Shown: positions 46,358 to 57,531 of the stretch, in pieces
Layout of the letters: each line of letters opens with the position of its first letter
Position numbering within the stretch: position 1 is the stretch's first letter
Assembly: GCF_022539505.1 (NCBI RefSeq)
Contig: NC_061514.1
Coordinates: 339,806,644 to 339,870,643 of the forward strand
DNA: 64,000 nt
Source of the DNA: Lolium rigidum
Taxonomy: Eukaryota > Streptophyta > Magnoliopsida > Poales > Poaceae
Reading direction: 5' to 3'
Position numbers and translations under genes: made by a program
The notes under the pieces: generated by a model
Told to the model about the DNA's origin: nothing
Databases searched by the model: none
Seen by the model: only the letters and a program-made list of their open reading frames with translations

Positions 46358-46457
46358 NNNNNNNNNNNNNNNNNNNNNNNNNNNNNNNNNNNNNNNNNNN
46401 NNNNNNNNNNNNNNNNNNNNNNNNNNNNNNNNNNNNNNNNNNNNNNNNNNNNNNNNN
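46358..46457. other. Assembly gap (100 N)
   Basis: Exactly 100 unknown bases directly after the primer-binding site of RLG-B. True length unknown. Confidence 0.98.
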
Positions 46458-47039
46458 TAGTATCCTCAATAAAAAATTTAGTCGCCTTGGTTTACAGCCT
46501 AACATATAACAAAGAGGATTTTGCAGGCTTTTCAGGGGGCTTGAAGAAAGAACTGGTATTTTTTGCAAAATATCTGGTATAACTATTTGAAGAAAATAAT
46601 GATTAATAGACAAAGAAAATCGTTCAGATATTATATTTGCTCTGTGGGTGTCAGTCAAATTATTCAGGTCTGAGTACTATGTTCAATATACTTACTTTTG
46701 CTGAAGAATTACGAGTCCATCAGAAGTTCATCCAAATGTATCAATACCTTGCAGGGTCCGCGATGTGTTTATATCGCGACATCACAGCTATCTCGCCAAA
46801 CCATGCCACACAACTGACACTTGGTAACAATTTGGCTCATCAAACTTGGATGTGATTTTGATCGCTCATCGCTTAGCGACCTAACGACTGGGAATGGTTG
46901 AAGCTGCGTACAAAGTGATGGATACGAGGAGCATGTGGAAGCCTTTTCAACAATCTAAGAAGAATAGTGTGTGGAGATTCACCTCGTTCGAGAGCTTAGA
47001 AGGCGTCTCATAACCTAAAGTGTCGAGTGTCTGGTACAC

Positions 47040-47390
47040 AAGTGTGAAAAAAAGAATTAGCAAGACTTATGTGAGTACAGTCAGTTTTTAGGTCGAGGCG
47101 ATTAAGTAGTCCGAAGGAGGGCGTCGGAGGCCGGCGCGGCCCTGTGGTGTGGCCCCCTCGGGCCTCCACTTCAATTTCCCTTCTGGCTCCGTTAGTTTCC
47201 TGGGAAAATAGGGCCTTCTGCATAAATTCCGAGGTTTTTCCCGAAAGTTGGATTTCTGCACAAAAACGAGACACCGAGCAATTCTGCTGAAAACAGCGTT
47301 AGTCCGTGTTAGTTGCATCCAAAATACACAAATTAGAGGCCAAACAATAGCAAAAGTGTTCGGGAAAGTAGATACGTTTTGGACGTATCA
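47040..47390 (-). repeat. Truncated Gypsy LTR fragment inside RLG-B
   Basis: On the minus strand it begins TGATACGTCCAAAACG (47390) and continues through a GGCCCTATTTTCCC block and GGCCGCGCCGGCC. The other end fades out near 47040-47100. It lies between two related copies of the antisense-gene C-terminal region (46780-47000 and 47403-47830). No TSD was found. Confidence 0.5.
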
Positions 47391-50300
47391 ACGTCCCTCT
47401 TTCTTTTCGCCATCTTAGCTAAACACTTGGTAACAATTTGGCTCATGTCAAATTTGGGATAGCAGATTTTGATCATCATCATAGCAAACCTGGCACCGGC
47501 AGATAGTTGAGCCCGTACAAAATTATGGATACGAGGAGCATCCCGAAATTTTTCCATTAAACCAAGAAGAGTGTTGGGTGCCTCGTTCCGAGGAAACATT
47601 GTCTTGTAAACCAAGGACAAGGTCTTGGTGCAGAAATCAAGAAAGTCGTGAACCTGACGGGCGCGATCTTGAAACCTGACAATCTGTCGGGTACGTTCTG
47701 GAGTGGCCCAGAAAAGAGAACCATGGTCAAGAGAAAGGTTAACAAGGAGATTGGTCCTTATGTTTACCCTTTCGTCTTCAGCAGCAACGTCGAGAAAGGA
47801 TCCTATTTGGCGACAACATAAGAATCGCAAAACAGAAATAACAAGCAGAAGGAGTCTTGATGTGCAATATTATACCTGACATATCCGTACTGGCTTCATT
47901 CATCATATCAAGCATACAAATTTCTCGGATGGTCGCTTTTTCAGCTTCAGAAACAGCGGCTTCCTTAGCAGCTATAGCATCTTGAGCCTGTTGAAGTGCA
48001 ATCTTCTCTCTCTCAGATGATTTTCGAGATTGCTCCATTATCATAAGTGATTGTTTCTTCAGAGACTGGAGTTGTTGGCGAAGTTCTTCCAAGTCTTCTG
48101 TCGAATTTTTACTCGACGAGTCTCCAAATTGCTCGACAGCCACAGGTTTCTTCAAACAGGACGCAGGAGAAGGATCGGAAGGAGGGGTCGCAGTATAGTT
48201 GTCAAAAATCAACTGAAAAATAAAGATTCTCGACATCAATCATCAAGCAAAGATAGATTTCCATTAATTCTTCAAATATATACATAGCTGTTACAAAAGA
48301 AGGATTCCTAGTGAACTATTGAAGCAGCTGTCGCTAAAACTAACTAAGGGCGACAGCGTCAAAAGATAGAAAAAACTAAAAGAGAGGACAGGGTGGTCTA
48401 CTAGACCTCCGGCTTGGACGAGCTAGGCGCAGGAGTAGGCGCGAATCCAAGATAAGCGAGGACCTTCTTTGTGTTGGGCTTCGCAGCCACGATCGCTGAT
48501 CGCCACTTCGTGGTCTCCATCTCCTGGGTGTCGCCAACTTTGGTCCGAGTCGAGGTTTTGCTGGCTGTCGGCAACAAGGGCGACGGTGCTTTCAACAGCG
48601 ACCTTCATATTTTCCTGGCGCACCTTCAGCCCAAGATCTTCTGGCGGATTAAAGCACTTGGCAAGAGCAAGGAAAGTTGCGGGTTCCTCTTTCTTCGGGA
48701 AGAAGTAGGGGAAGAGTCGCGACAGCCCTGCTTTAGCTTGATCAATGCCCTCGCGTGCTTCTGTTCCATGAAACTCTAGGAACGAAAGGGCGTCAAGAAG
48801 CGGATCATTGTCGGGATCTTCAAGTTCAAATTCTTGAGATGTTTTACCTGTCAAGATAAAAACTTATTGATCAACAAACGAGTGAAGGAAAGAAAGTCCA
48901 AAGGATGCGAAGTGGTTCAGATACTTACTGACAAAAGCGACGGTTTTGCAACCTTAGGCGTTTAATAATCGCTTCCTCGCGAGCAGATTGTGCGGCTATA
49001 TGCTCGCTCAGCGAAGTCTCGGCATCGTGAAATTTCTTCTTAAGATCTTCGACACCAGCAGCATCGGCCTTGGCCTTGTCAGCCTCTGCTCTAGCTTGAA
49101 TAGCATCTGATTCGGCCTTCTTACGAGCCTCTTCACTTTGCTCTAATTTTTGAGCAAGTGTATTGGCACGCTCGTTGACCTCCGCCAGTTTTTCTGCCAA
49201 GAAAGTTAAATTTAGTTAAAAACATCGACAACAAAGGAGTAAGAAGGCAAGGGTAAAAAGAAGCAGCAAGGCATTACCTTCAGCTTTACTGGCATAGTCA
49301 CGGTACCCAACAAATTGGGCACCGAAACGGATGAATTCCTTAATCAAAGGCTGTTAAAAGAAAGAGAGAGAAAGAAAGCGTCGGTACGGAATAAAAGGGC
49401 GATAGCACAAAATAAAGTACACAGAGAAAACATCGGCATCATCAGAAAGTATTCAAGAACTTACATCATCCAGAAGAGGAGTCGAGGAGCCACCCAATTG
49501 TAGGGTAGGCTGTGTAATTGATTCAACTCTCGCCCTTTTTGGTGAAGGGACAAGAGGGCTTGCAGGAGGAGTAGGTGCGTCGGTGTTTTGTTGAGGAGGC
49601 GAAGATTCCTCTCCTTCAACGTGCACCTCAGAAACAGCTAGAGTATGCGACGTACTCGTTCGAGCAGTCGCATCAAGAGCTGGCATTTCTTCCTCGTCAT
49701 CACTACGATGAAATGACGACAAGATAAGAAACAAGATAGACAAAGATCTTCAAGTAGCAAAACAATAAGAAACAAAAAATGACTTACGAACTGACGAGGG
49801 CTTCCAGGTATGGATCGAAAGCTGCCTTCCGACGTGAAGGAGCAGTTTCTTCGGCTTTGGAAGTGCCGGAATCTTCGACATCAGTCCTTTTCCTTTAGTT
49901 CTTTGGAGATACAGCGGGAGGAGGAGAGTGTGCCGAGGTAGTATCCTCGGATTCAGCTTCTTTTTCAGAAGATCCCGCAGATTTTCGAGAACCTGCGGGT
50001 TCACTATCAGCGCCAGGAGCATCTTGGTTATCATCATCGATAACGGCTCGTTCTTCGACTTCCCCACCTTCAGGAAGGGGAGGAAGAGAGACAATATTTG
50101 GATGGTTCTGTATAAAGAGAAGAGGGATGTCAATAAAGCAGTTATGCAAAAGATGTCAAACAAAAATAGAGAGTCGATAAAAAGTTACCTTGGGGAGCGC
50201 ATTGGCGGCGCTATATGGTTTTACCCGACAAGAGGACTGAACAGGATCTTTTTGCTGAGGGAGGAAATTTTTCGAACAAGCTTTTCTAAGTCCTTGACCG

Positions 50301-51129
50301 ATAAATCCACCGACAGGCGATCCACATCCTTATCGCCAGTATACTTCCAGAGAGGATTTTTGCGAGCCTGCAGAGGCTGCACTCTGATTCTAAGGAAATA
50401 GGCTGTGATTTGGATACCCGACAGTTCTTGGCCGCGGGTGTTTTGCAGCTCGTGGATGCGGGTCATCAATGCTTCCGTCGCCGTTTTTTCTTCCTCGGTA
50501 GCTTCTGCATCCCAAGAACGGCGGCGATAAATTTTTTCGGCACCATCAAAAGGGGGAATGTTGTCTTCAGCACATCCATGATTTTCCTCATGAATGTATA
50601 GCCATTTTTTGCGCCACCCTTGAACCGAGTCAGGGAATTTGACATCGAAGTAATCGACATCTGGGCGAACGGAGATAACAACGCCTCCTATATTATAGGC
50701 GACATTGGGAGAGCCATTACGGCGGCAGAAAAAGATACGCTTCCACAACTCCGAGTTTGGCTGGACGCCGAGGAAGGATTCACAAAGAGTGATGAAAATG
50801 GAAACATGGAGGATAGAATTGGGTGTGAGGTGATGAAGTTGCAGTCCATAAACGAGAAGCAACCCCCGAAGAAAAGGGTGAATGGGGGCAGAGAGGCCGC
50901 GGATGAGATGATCGACGAAACTAACCCGATACTCCATCGGAGGAGTTGGATAACTTTCTTCACTGGGGAAGCGAATCGCGTCCTGTCTCTTGCTGATCCC
51001 CAGTTTCTTCAGCAGGTTGATGTCTTGTGAGGAGATTTTGGATCTCTCCCACTCTGTGTTCGCCAGATCTTCAGTCGCCATCTTCGATTCAGGTGTGTTG
51101 TACCTGGTGAGTCTACGCGGAGGCATCAA
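47330..51129 (-). pseudogene. Antisense gene of RLG-B: Transposase_28-like, degraded
   Basis: Starts ATG at 51129 (MMPPRRLTRYNT). Exon 1 has FLRGLLLVYGLQLHHLTPNS, FITLCESFLGVQPN and LWKRIFFCRR, the same landmarks as the RLG-A gene. Near 50270 the frame shifts, then NALPK|GTAACT gives a donor near 50189. Later exon-like blocks in order are LPPLPEGGEVEERAV (ends in an in-frame TAA near 49900 before RKRTDVEDSG), PPASPLVPSPKRARVES, a coiled coil (KLEQSEEARKKAESDAIQA, 49200-48925), a domain with LFPYFFPKKEEPATFLALA (48854-48423), another helix (LEELRQQLQSLKKQS), and TLSLVYKTMFPRNEAPN to about 47400. It is homologous in plan to the RLG-A gene but broken by at least one frameshift and one stop. Function unknown. 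Confidence 0.65.
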
Positions 51130-51252
51130 TAGTGGCGCCGGAGCAAGGTGCGAGTATGGTTGAGCTCAAGAGTTTTGCGGCGCAAGGGAGGATTTTTGAC
51201 AGAGGAGAACGGAGGAGCGGCGCGAGCGAAAATGCTGGAGGAAGAAGAAGGG

Positions 51253-51264
51253 GACCTTAAATAG
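51253..51264 (-). promoter_or_regulatory. TATA-like box of the RLG-B antisense gene
   Basis: Minus-strand CCTCTATTTAAGG lies about 128 bases upstream of the ATG at 51129, in the same relative place as the TATA box of the RLG-A gene. Confidence 0.5.
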
Positions 51265-51615
51265 AGGTGCGGCGAAGCGGCGTACCGTTGGGTGGAAAAA
51301 GTGTGCGTCAGATGATGTACACGTGGAACAGGGATAAAAAAGTAATTTCACCCTGGCGGAGTTATAGTACGTGCGCCAGAAAAAGCGGAGAACGTGTGTC
51401 CCCCACTTGCACGACGTGTCAAATTGGCAGGACTTCTGGGCCCATAAGGCAGAGAGATAGCAGTTCTCGCGTTTTCCCGATACATTGGTCGTGGCTGTCA
51501 TCAGCAGTGATGTCACCTTGGTAAAAGAAAATCTCGGTTATGAAGCTTGGGAAGAATGGCGACAACATAAGATTGTTTCGAGAGCTTTTGAACAAATACA
51601 AGTTTTTGCCCAAAT

Positions 51616-51860
51616 GCTCGAGGGCTACTTTGGAAAAAATGAAAAGGTTGAGAAAGTCAAAATAGAAATGGCGAGAGTCTATGATCAAGTACAAGTATTT
51701 GCTCATAGCCTCGGGGGCTACTCCCATCGGGAGCGCTGTTCGCGCACCCGATAGATTTAAAAAATTATGCGACAGGAGAAAAATATAGCGACATAAGGCG
51801 TGGAGCCTACACTCAAGCACAAGTTCTTGACTGTAGCCTCGGGGGCTAGTCCCATCGGGA
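51616..51860 (+). repeat. Repeated polypurine-tract-like segment in RLG-B
   Basis: GCTCGAGGGCTACT (51616), CCTCGGGGGCTACTCCCATCG (51709) and CCTCGGGGGCTAGTCCCATCG (51837) recur, the last two in ~128-bp units that also share GCTGTTCGCG and CCCGAT. A shorter TCCCATCGGGA trace is at 51961. The functional-position copy is at 52499-52511. Confidence 0.7.
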
Positions 51861-52511
51861 ACGCTGTTCGCGTGCCCGATGAAATTATAAAAAAGAGAGA
51901 AAAAGAAAAAGAAAGAGGAAGTGAGTATACTTCGAGTCATACAAATAACTCTACATATACTCCCATCGGGAAAGCAATATAAGTCATCCGTTGACTCAAT
52001 AAAATGTGCTATTCCAGCAGCCGAATAAGCACTCGACAATATATTCTCAGAGCGCCAAAGTTGCGAATAAATCTCTGAATGCCGCAAAATTTGCGAAGGT
52101 AAGACCCCAGATCCGTTCTGTGCGGCGTGGCACCGTCTCTGACGTCGGTTTGCTACTTTTTTCCGTATCAACAGATACGAAGAAAAATCCCAACGGACGC
52201 GTTAGGTACCCGATAAAATATGACTGCGACTCGACAGAATGGTAAGACCTTAAGCGGCACCTGTCGAAGTTTACACCAGTATCCCGAGATCATGTCCAGG
52301 GACGTGATCTTGAAGTAGGTTTTTGCGGATTGCCACTAGAGCGAGTTAACTAGTACCGATCCGTCGGATGAACTAGCCCCAACTACCATTATCCCCGTAC
52401 AATATAGAAATTCATATGAGGAAATATAGAAAATTTTAAAGTTGTCGAGTAAATATAAACAGTGGAGATTTTCCCCGATTCTCGCGATTCAAGCAAAATC
52501 TCGGGGGCTAC

Positions 52512-52899
52512 TGACATAGGCATACCCAATGGGCCTGCCGAATATGGTACCCGGGGTTTACTGAAGGCCCACGACCCGAAGAATAAGAAGAATCGGAAGC
52601 CCAAGTTGTTACTAAGGAAAGCTAGAGTTATAATAGGAGTTGTCCTTTGTAATCTTGCGGGATGGGTTGGAAACCCTCCCGGACTCTGTAAACTTGTGTA
52701 TCACGAATCCCTCGGCTCCGCCTCCTATATAAGGGGGAGTCGAGGGACAAAGAGAGGATCGAATTTACTCGTCAACACAACCCTAGTTTTATATTCGTCG
52801 AGTACTTTTCGGCTGAAACCTTCGAGATCTACTTGCCCTCTACATCTAACTAAACCCTAGTCTACAATCCGTAGGCATTGACAAGTCGATACCTTGTCA
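52512..52899 (+). repeat. 3' LTR of RLG-B (388 bp)
   Basis: TGACATAGGC...CCTTGTCA. It has CCTATATAAGGGGG (TATA box, near 52724). It matches the split 5' LTR (37799-38127 plus 46291-46348, 387 bp) almost base for base. Confidence 0.9.
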
Positions 52900-53288
52900 G
52901 AAGGGCAGGTCAAGAGGCGCCACGGGGGCCCCACACAACAGGGCCGCGCGGGCCCCTTGCTGGCCGCGCGGGCCCCTTGCTGGCCGCGCCGCCCTGTTGT
53001 GGCGGCGCCTCGTGGCCCCACTTCGTGACTCCTTCGGTCTTCTGGAAGCTTCGTGCAAAAATAGGACCCTGGGCGTTGATTTCGTCCAATTCCGAGAATA
53101 TTTCCTTACCGGGATTTCGAAACCAAAAACAACAGAAAACAACAACTGGCTCTTCGACATCTCGTCAATAGGTTAGTGCCGGAAAATGCATAAATATGAC
53201 ATATAATGTGTATAAAACATGTGAGTATCATCATAAAAGTAGCATGGAACATAAGAAATTATAGATACGTTTGAGACGTATCAGGTAC

Positions 53289-54275
53289 TATGCGCGAACT
53301 ACACAGTAGAAGAAATAAAGGCAGCTATGGACAACATTGGTGATTTAAAGGCACCAGGGCCTGATGGGATGCCTTCCATTTTCTTTAAAAGATTCTGAAA
53401 TATTGTTGGCAAACAAGTGACGAAGGAGGTGATGAATGTTCTAAAAGGGGGAGAAATGCCGAAAGACTGGAACAATACCTTGGTGGTGCTTTATACCCAA
53501 GACAAAGAAGCCGAAGAACCTAAAAGAGCTCAGACCAATAAGTCTTTGCAATGTTGTCTATAAAGTGGTGTCTAAGGTAATCACAAACATGCTAAAAATT
53601 ATTTTGCCCTGCATATTATCGCATAACTAGAGTGCCTTTGTGCCAGGGCGCGTCATTTCAGATAATATTTTATTAGCATATGAGCTAACACACTACTTGC
53701 AGAATAAAAGAACTGGAGGCTCAGGATTTGCTGCACTCAAGCTAGATATGAGCAAAGCCTACGATCGAGTAGAGTGGAGCTTTCTGCAAGGTATGCTATT
53801 GAAATTAGGCTTTAAAAGGAAATGGGTGGACCTAATTATGAAATGTGTGTCCACAGTGAAGTATCAAGTGAAAGTCAACAACGAAGTGACAGAGACAATT
53901 ACTCCCCAGCGGGGACTTAGACAGGGGGATCCACTATCTCCCTATCTTTTCCTCATTTGTGTCGAAGGATTCTCAGCCATGCTCCATGAAGCAGAAGAAA
54001 AGGGCAAGCTCAGAGGTATTAAAATTTGTAGCAATGCCCCTAGTGTCAACCATTTACTTTTTGCTCATGATTCTCTCTTATTAATTGAAGCGGAAGAAGG
54101 GAATGCCAAAGAAGTCCAGAGGATACTAGATGTCTATGAAAGATGTTCTGGCCAAATGATCAACAAGGAAAAATCCTCTATCGTGTTTAGCAAAAACACA
54201 AAGAAGCAAAACAAAGAGAAGGTGAAGACCATATTAAGCATCAGCAAAGAAGGACATTCGGGGAGAGATATCTAG
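53289..54275 (+). pseudogene. LINE ORF2, reverse transcriptase part (broken)
   Basis: TVEEIKAAMDNIGDLKAPGPDG opens the domain, then a TGA replaces Trp in FKRF-NIVG (53397). Frame changes occur near 53500, and a TAG before SAFVPGR (near 53628) interrupts. From 53640 the frame is open: [29 protein letters not shown] (catalytic Asp), [18 protein letters not shown]. The metal-binding FADD box reads FAHD (near 54060), so a catalytic Asp is lost. Frame breaks again at 54275. Non-functional. Confidence 0.85.
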
Positions 54276-54322
54276 GGCTACCCGTCTACATCGGCAAATC
54301 AAAAAGCAAGACATTTGCCTAT

Positions 54323-56125
54323 TTGAAAGAGAGGATATGGAGATGCATACAAGGCTGGAAGGAGAAGCTGCTAGCAGGGAAAGAGATACTAATAAAAGCA
54401 GTTGCACAAGCAATTCCGGTCTATGCTATGGCATGCTTTGACCTAACAAAAGGTTTCTGCGACCAACTAAGTGCCATGATCAGCAAATATTGGTGGAGCC
54501 AAATGGAAAACGAAAATGGCATGCACTGGGTGAATTGAGAAAGAATGACATTGCCAAAAACGGATGGCGGATTGGGATTCATAAATATAAATCACTTCAA
54601 TATAGCAATGCGTGCAAGACAGGCATGGAGGCTACTCAATAACCCAGAAGCGTTATGTACTAAAGTCCTGGCTGCAAAATACTTCCCAGATGGGAAGATC
54701 CTCAAAGAAAAACCAATAAGGGGCATGTCATATGCGTGGAGAAGTATACTGAAAGGAATAGAGTTGCTAAACAAAGGAATAATATGGAGGGTAGGGGGTG
54801 GCAATAAGATAAATATATGGGATGACCCCTGGATACCGAGGGGATTGACAAGAAGAGTTATTTCCAGGAAGGGGAAGAATGTAATCAATTGGGTGAGTGA
54901 GCTCATTGACCCCATTACAAACGACTGGGATGTGCAGTTGTTGAATCAATCTCTGGAGCAAGAAGATGTGCAAGCTATACTTAAAATCCCGGTCTTTGGC
55001 CACTTCGAAGATTTCCCAGCCTGGCACTATGATAAGAAAGGACTCTTCTCAGTCAAATCGGCATATAAGGTGGCAAGAGAATGGGAAGCTCAAATGTCAA
55101 TCCATGGCAGTCCAGCATGCTCTAAGAACAATCAGAGTGACAAAGGACTGGTTTGGAAGCAATTGTGGTCAATGTCTCTTCCCAGCAAAAAATTTCACTT
55201 CTTGTGGAGATTAGCCACAAACTCACTCCCACTTCGCATCAAACAAAAGAGAAGAGGGCTGAAAACTGATACCAGATGCCCAATGTGTTTCAGAATGAAT
55301 GAAGACGGAGGACACCTGTTTTGCAAATGCAAAAAGGTGAAGCCAATCTGGAGACAGCTTCAACTGGAAGAAATAAGAGAGGAACTATGCAGATGCCGTG
55401 ATGCAGTATCGCTCCTCGAAACAGTACTGAAACTGGAGGAGAATAAGAGAATTACAACTTGTTGTATTCTCTGGATATGGTGGGCAGAAAGGAATAAAGT
55501 AAATGCAGGAGATAAAGTTAGAAATGATCAACAGATTATGGCTTCGATCACTCGACACGCACTAAAATACAGGATGATGAAGACAGGAAAGCAAACAAGA
55601 AAGAACCCATCACCGGCTAAGTGGATGCTACCTATGCACAACTATGTTAAAATTAATACAGACGGCGCCTTTCGGGAAAATGTAAATGAGGGAGGCTGGG
55701 GCTTTATTGTGAGGAATGATCGGGGCATTCCAGTAGCTGCTGGACAAGGCCATAGTCAGGGGATGAGTTCAGCTCTTCATGCAGAAGCCACAACCTTGCT
55801 TAAAGCAATTCGGAACACCTCTCAGATGGGTTGTAGCAGAGTGCAACTAGAAACGGATGCTACAGAACTAAAGAAGGTCATTACATCCCACGAGTATGAC
55901 TTCTCACCTTTAGGACACCTCTTCAGGGAAATAAAATCTTTGCTTTGTGTAGCTTATGATGATGTAAAAATCTCAGTTCGTAAGAGATCTTGTAATGATG
56001 TAGCTCATACTTTAGCCGCGCGTGGCGCTCTGTTAGGGGACAACAACCAGGAGGTGTGGGTTGCTGATCTACCTCAGCATGTAAAAGACCTGTGTGCTGG
56101 CACTTTGTCCAGCAATTTGGTTTAA
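54323..56125 (+). pseudogene. LINE ORF2, zinc-binding and RNase H part
   Basis: After a short piece (54323-54538) ending in a stop, a 526-residue frame from 54545 covers WRLLNNPEALCTKVLAAKYF, the zinc-binding reverse-transcriptase domain (WKQLWSMSLPSKKFHFLW, CPMCFRMNEDGGHLFCKC) and a C-terminal RNase H (KINTDGAFRENVNEGGWGF, LHAEATTLLKAI, QLETDATELKKVI, RSCNDVAHTLA). This is the order found in plant LINEs with a plant-type RNase H. An A-rich tail follows at 56149-56160. Confidence 0.85.
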
Positions 56126-56334
56126 TGGAATGCAGTAGTGTTCCTTTCAACAACAAAAAAATCTGGCGACTCCACCTCGAACATGTGTACAGCAGCTAAA
56201 TCCAACATTACCTGAAAAAAGGGACGCGAGGCTCGCCTTCAAATAATAAAAGTGACAAATTGTAAAATCCGTCGAGCTCGGCTGGGGTGGAGCTGGCAGA
56301 GTTGAGGACGACCGAGGAGGGTGTCTTCCGACGG

Positions 56335-56503
56335 CAGGGATGGAGCCAGGAATGAAGTATAAGGGAGGCAATGTTAGTATGAGGGGAACAGAGCTAGCTA
56401 AAATCACACAAATAAGAAGCTGACATGGCTTGCGTTCAAAGGAAAATCATGAGCATAGGGGGCGTAGCCCCCCCCCCCTCGTCCCCCCTTGTCTCCGTCC
56501 CTG
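56335..56503. mobile_element. 169-bp hAT-type MITE
   Basis: Ends CAGGGATGGAG and CTCCGTCCCTG are inverted (one mismatch), flanked by an exact 8-bp duplication TCCGACGG (56327-56334 and 56504-56511). It has an internal GGGGGCGTAGCCCCC run. The terminal pattern resembles the hAT MITE at 6894-7058. Confidence 0.85.
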
Positions 56504-57136
56504 TCCGACGGTGATGGGACTGGCTCGGAGGCTATAAGACAGAACGGGCACACGTAGATGTGTTGTTTTCCGATGGCTTGTTTGGTGTTTATAAGACAGA
56601 ACGGGCTGCCTAATGGCAGTGCTGCTATGTGGTGTTTTTTTAATCATGTTTCTTTTTTTTGTTGTAAAATTCGAACATGTTAAGATTCATACAAGTTTTG
56701 GTTTTAAAATCTGTAATTTTTCATAAAATATTCAAATTTGAGATTTTTACAGATTTAAAAATTTACAGATTTGCGAAAATATTTAGATTAGAAAAATGCT
56801 CAAGTTAAAAAATGATTCGTATTTTAAAATAGGTCATGATTATAAAAGTGTAACAGTTTTGAAATAGAATCCTGATTTGCTTTACAAAATATTAATTCTA
56901 AGAAACTAATATATAAATAAAAAGGTAACAACAATCAAATAATAATACTAAAAAGAAAAACATTAGTTGATGGGCCTCGGTCCACTGATGGAGGCCGTAC
57001 GCACCACCGTCCCGATCGGCGTATAGGGGGACTGTATTCAGAGCCGGGGCCTTGACACCCAGACTCGGAGGGCATGGCCAAGCCCAAGTACTTCCTCCAG
57101 GCCCTTGCTTGACTCGCTTCACACTTACTGTACAGG

Positions 57137-57531
57137 ATGGAATTGACGGAGGTTCCGAAAAGGAAAACGCTGTTAATCCCCCGGGGGATGGCGTCTCCCA
57201 TCGTCCGCCTCCGTGCGACGGCCCGTGTCACCCGGGCCCACCTTATCTTCTTCCTCTTCTCATCTTTCTTTTCCTGGTCGTGTTCTGTTAGCCGCCTCGC
57301 TCCATTCCACATCCACGGCTCCACCTTCCGGAGCGCTCCTCCACTTCCACCACCACCTACGGGAGCTCCTCCACCTCGTCTACCTCCATTTCCCGGAGCT
57401 CCTCCATCTCGCCGCCTGCAGCTCGCCCGCGTCGTCGACCTGGGCCCCTTGCCTCCGACGAGGCGCAGTACGGTCTGCCCATAGCCGGCGAGGGCGACAA
57501 GGCTGTTGCTGCCGAGTTCGCCCGCCGGGGA
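57137..57531 (+). pseudogene. Coding-like 5' fragment interrupted by the Copia LTR
   Basis: GC-rich, pyrimidine- and Pro-codon-rich DNA typical of the 5' end of a grass gene. One frame just before the LTR reads DEAQYGLPIAGEGDKAVAAE, which looks like real protein but matches nothing I can name. The reading stops at the first base of the LTR (57532). The downstream part, if any, is beyond the window. Confidence 0.25.

Larger units (their letters stand above)
37799..52899 (+). mobile_element. LTR retrotransposon RLG-B, non-autonomous, with an antisense gene
   Basis: LTRs begin TGACATAGGCATACCC and end ATACCTTGTCA; TSD GAAGG at 37794-37798 and 52900-52904. The 5' LTR is interrupted by RLG-C (38128-46285). 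A TTGGCGCC primer-binding site follows it at 46350-46357, and CTCGGGGGCTAC precedes the 3' LTR (52499-52511). The plus strand encodes no recognisable gag or pol; the interior carries a degraded antisense gene (47330-51129). Without RLG-C it is about 6.9 kb plus the 100-N gap. Confidence 0.87.
36557..53283 (-). mobile_element. Solo LTR of a TGATACGTCTC Gypsy family, itself split
   Basis: On the minus strand it starts TGATACGTCTCAAACG (53283) and ends ...CTACGCGCAATCA (36557), with TSD GGTAC at both sides. Pieces 36557-37798 and 52905-53283 together make about 1.62 kb, the length of the LTRs at 38128 and 44687, to which it is clearly related. No internal region is present, so it is a solo LTR made by LTR-LTR recombination. 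It was then hit by RLG-B (TSD GAAGG). Confidence 0.88.
34830..56160 (+). mobile_element. LINE retrotransposon, split by nested LTR elements
   Basis: Left half 34830-36556 carries an ORF1-like Lys/Glu-rich tail and the endonuclease; right half 53284-56160 carries reverse transcriptase, zinc-binding domain, RNase H and an A-rich end (CAACAACAAAAAAA). The halves join at the GGTAC target duplication (36552-36556 and 53284-53288) of the inserted solo LTR. Reading across gives GAG GTA CTA TGC GCG AAC, in frame with TVEEIKAAMDN. The 5' border is approximate and lies within ~100 bases of the ALY first exon. It is defective (stops, frameshifts). Confidence 0.88.
56161..57531. other. Spacer between LINE and Copia element
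   Basis: Holds one clear hAT MITE (56335-56503), an AT-rich part (56640-56950) and a GC-rich plus-strand coding-like part (57137-57531) cut by the Copia LTR. Confidence 0.5.

Noticed and set aside
37799..52899. RLG-B read as a minus-strand element because its genes are on the minus strand
   Set aside because: LTR ends, the TTGGCGCC primer-binding site after the left LTR and the polypurine tract before the right LTR all show plus-strand orientation.
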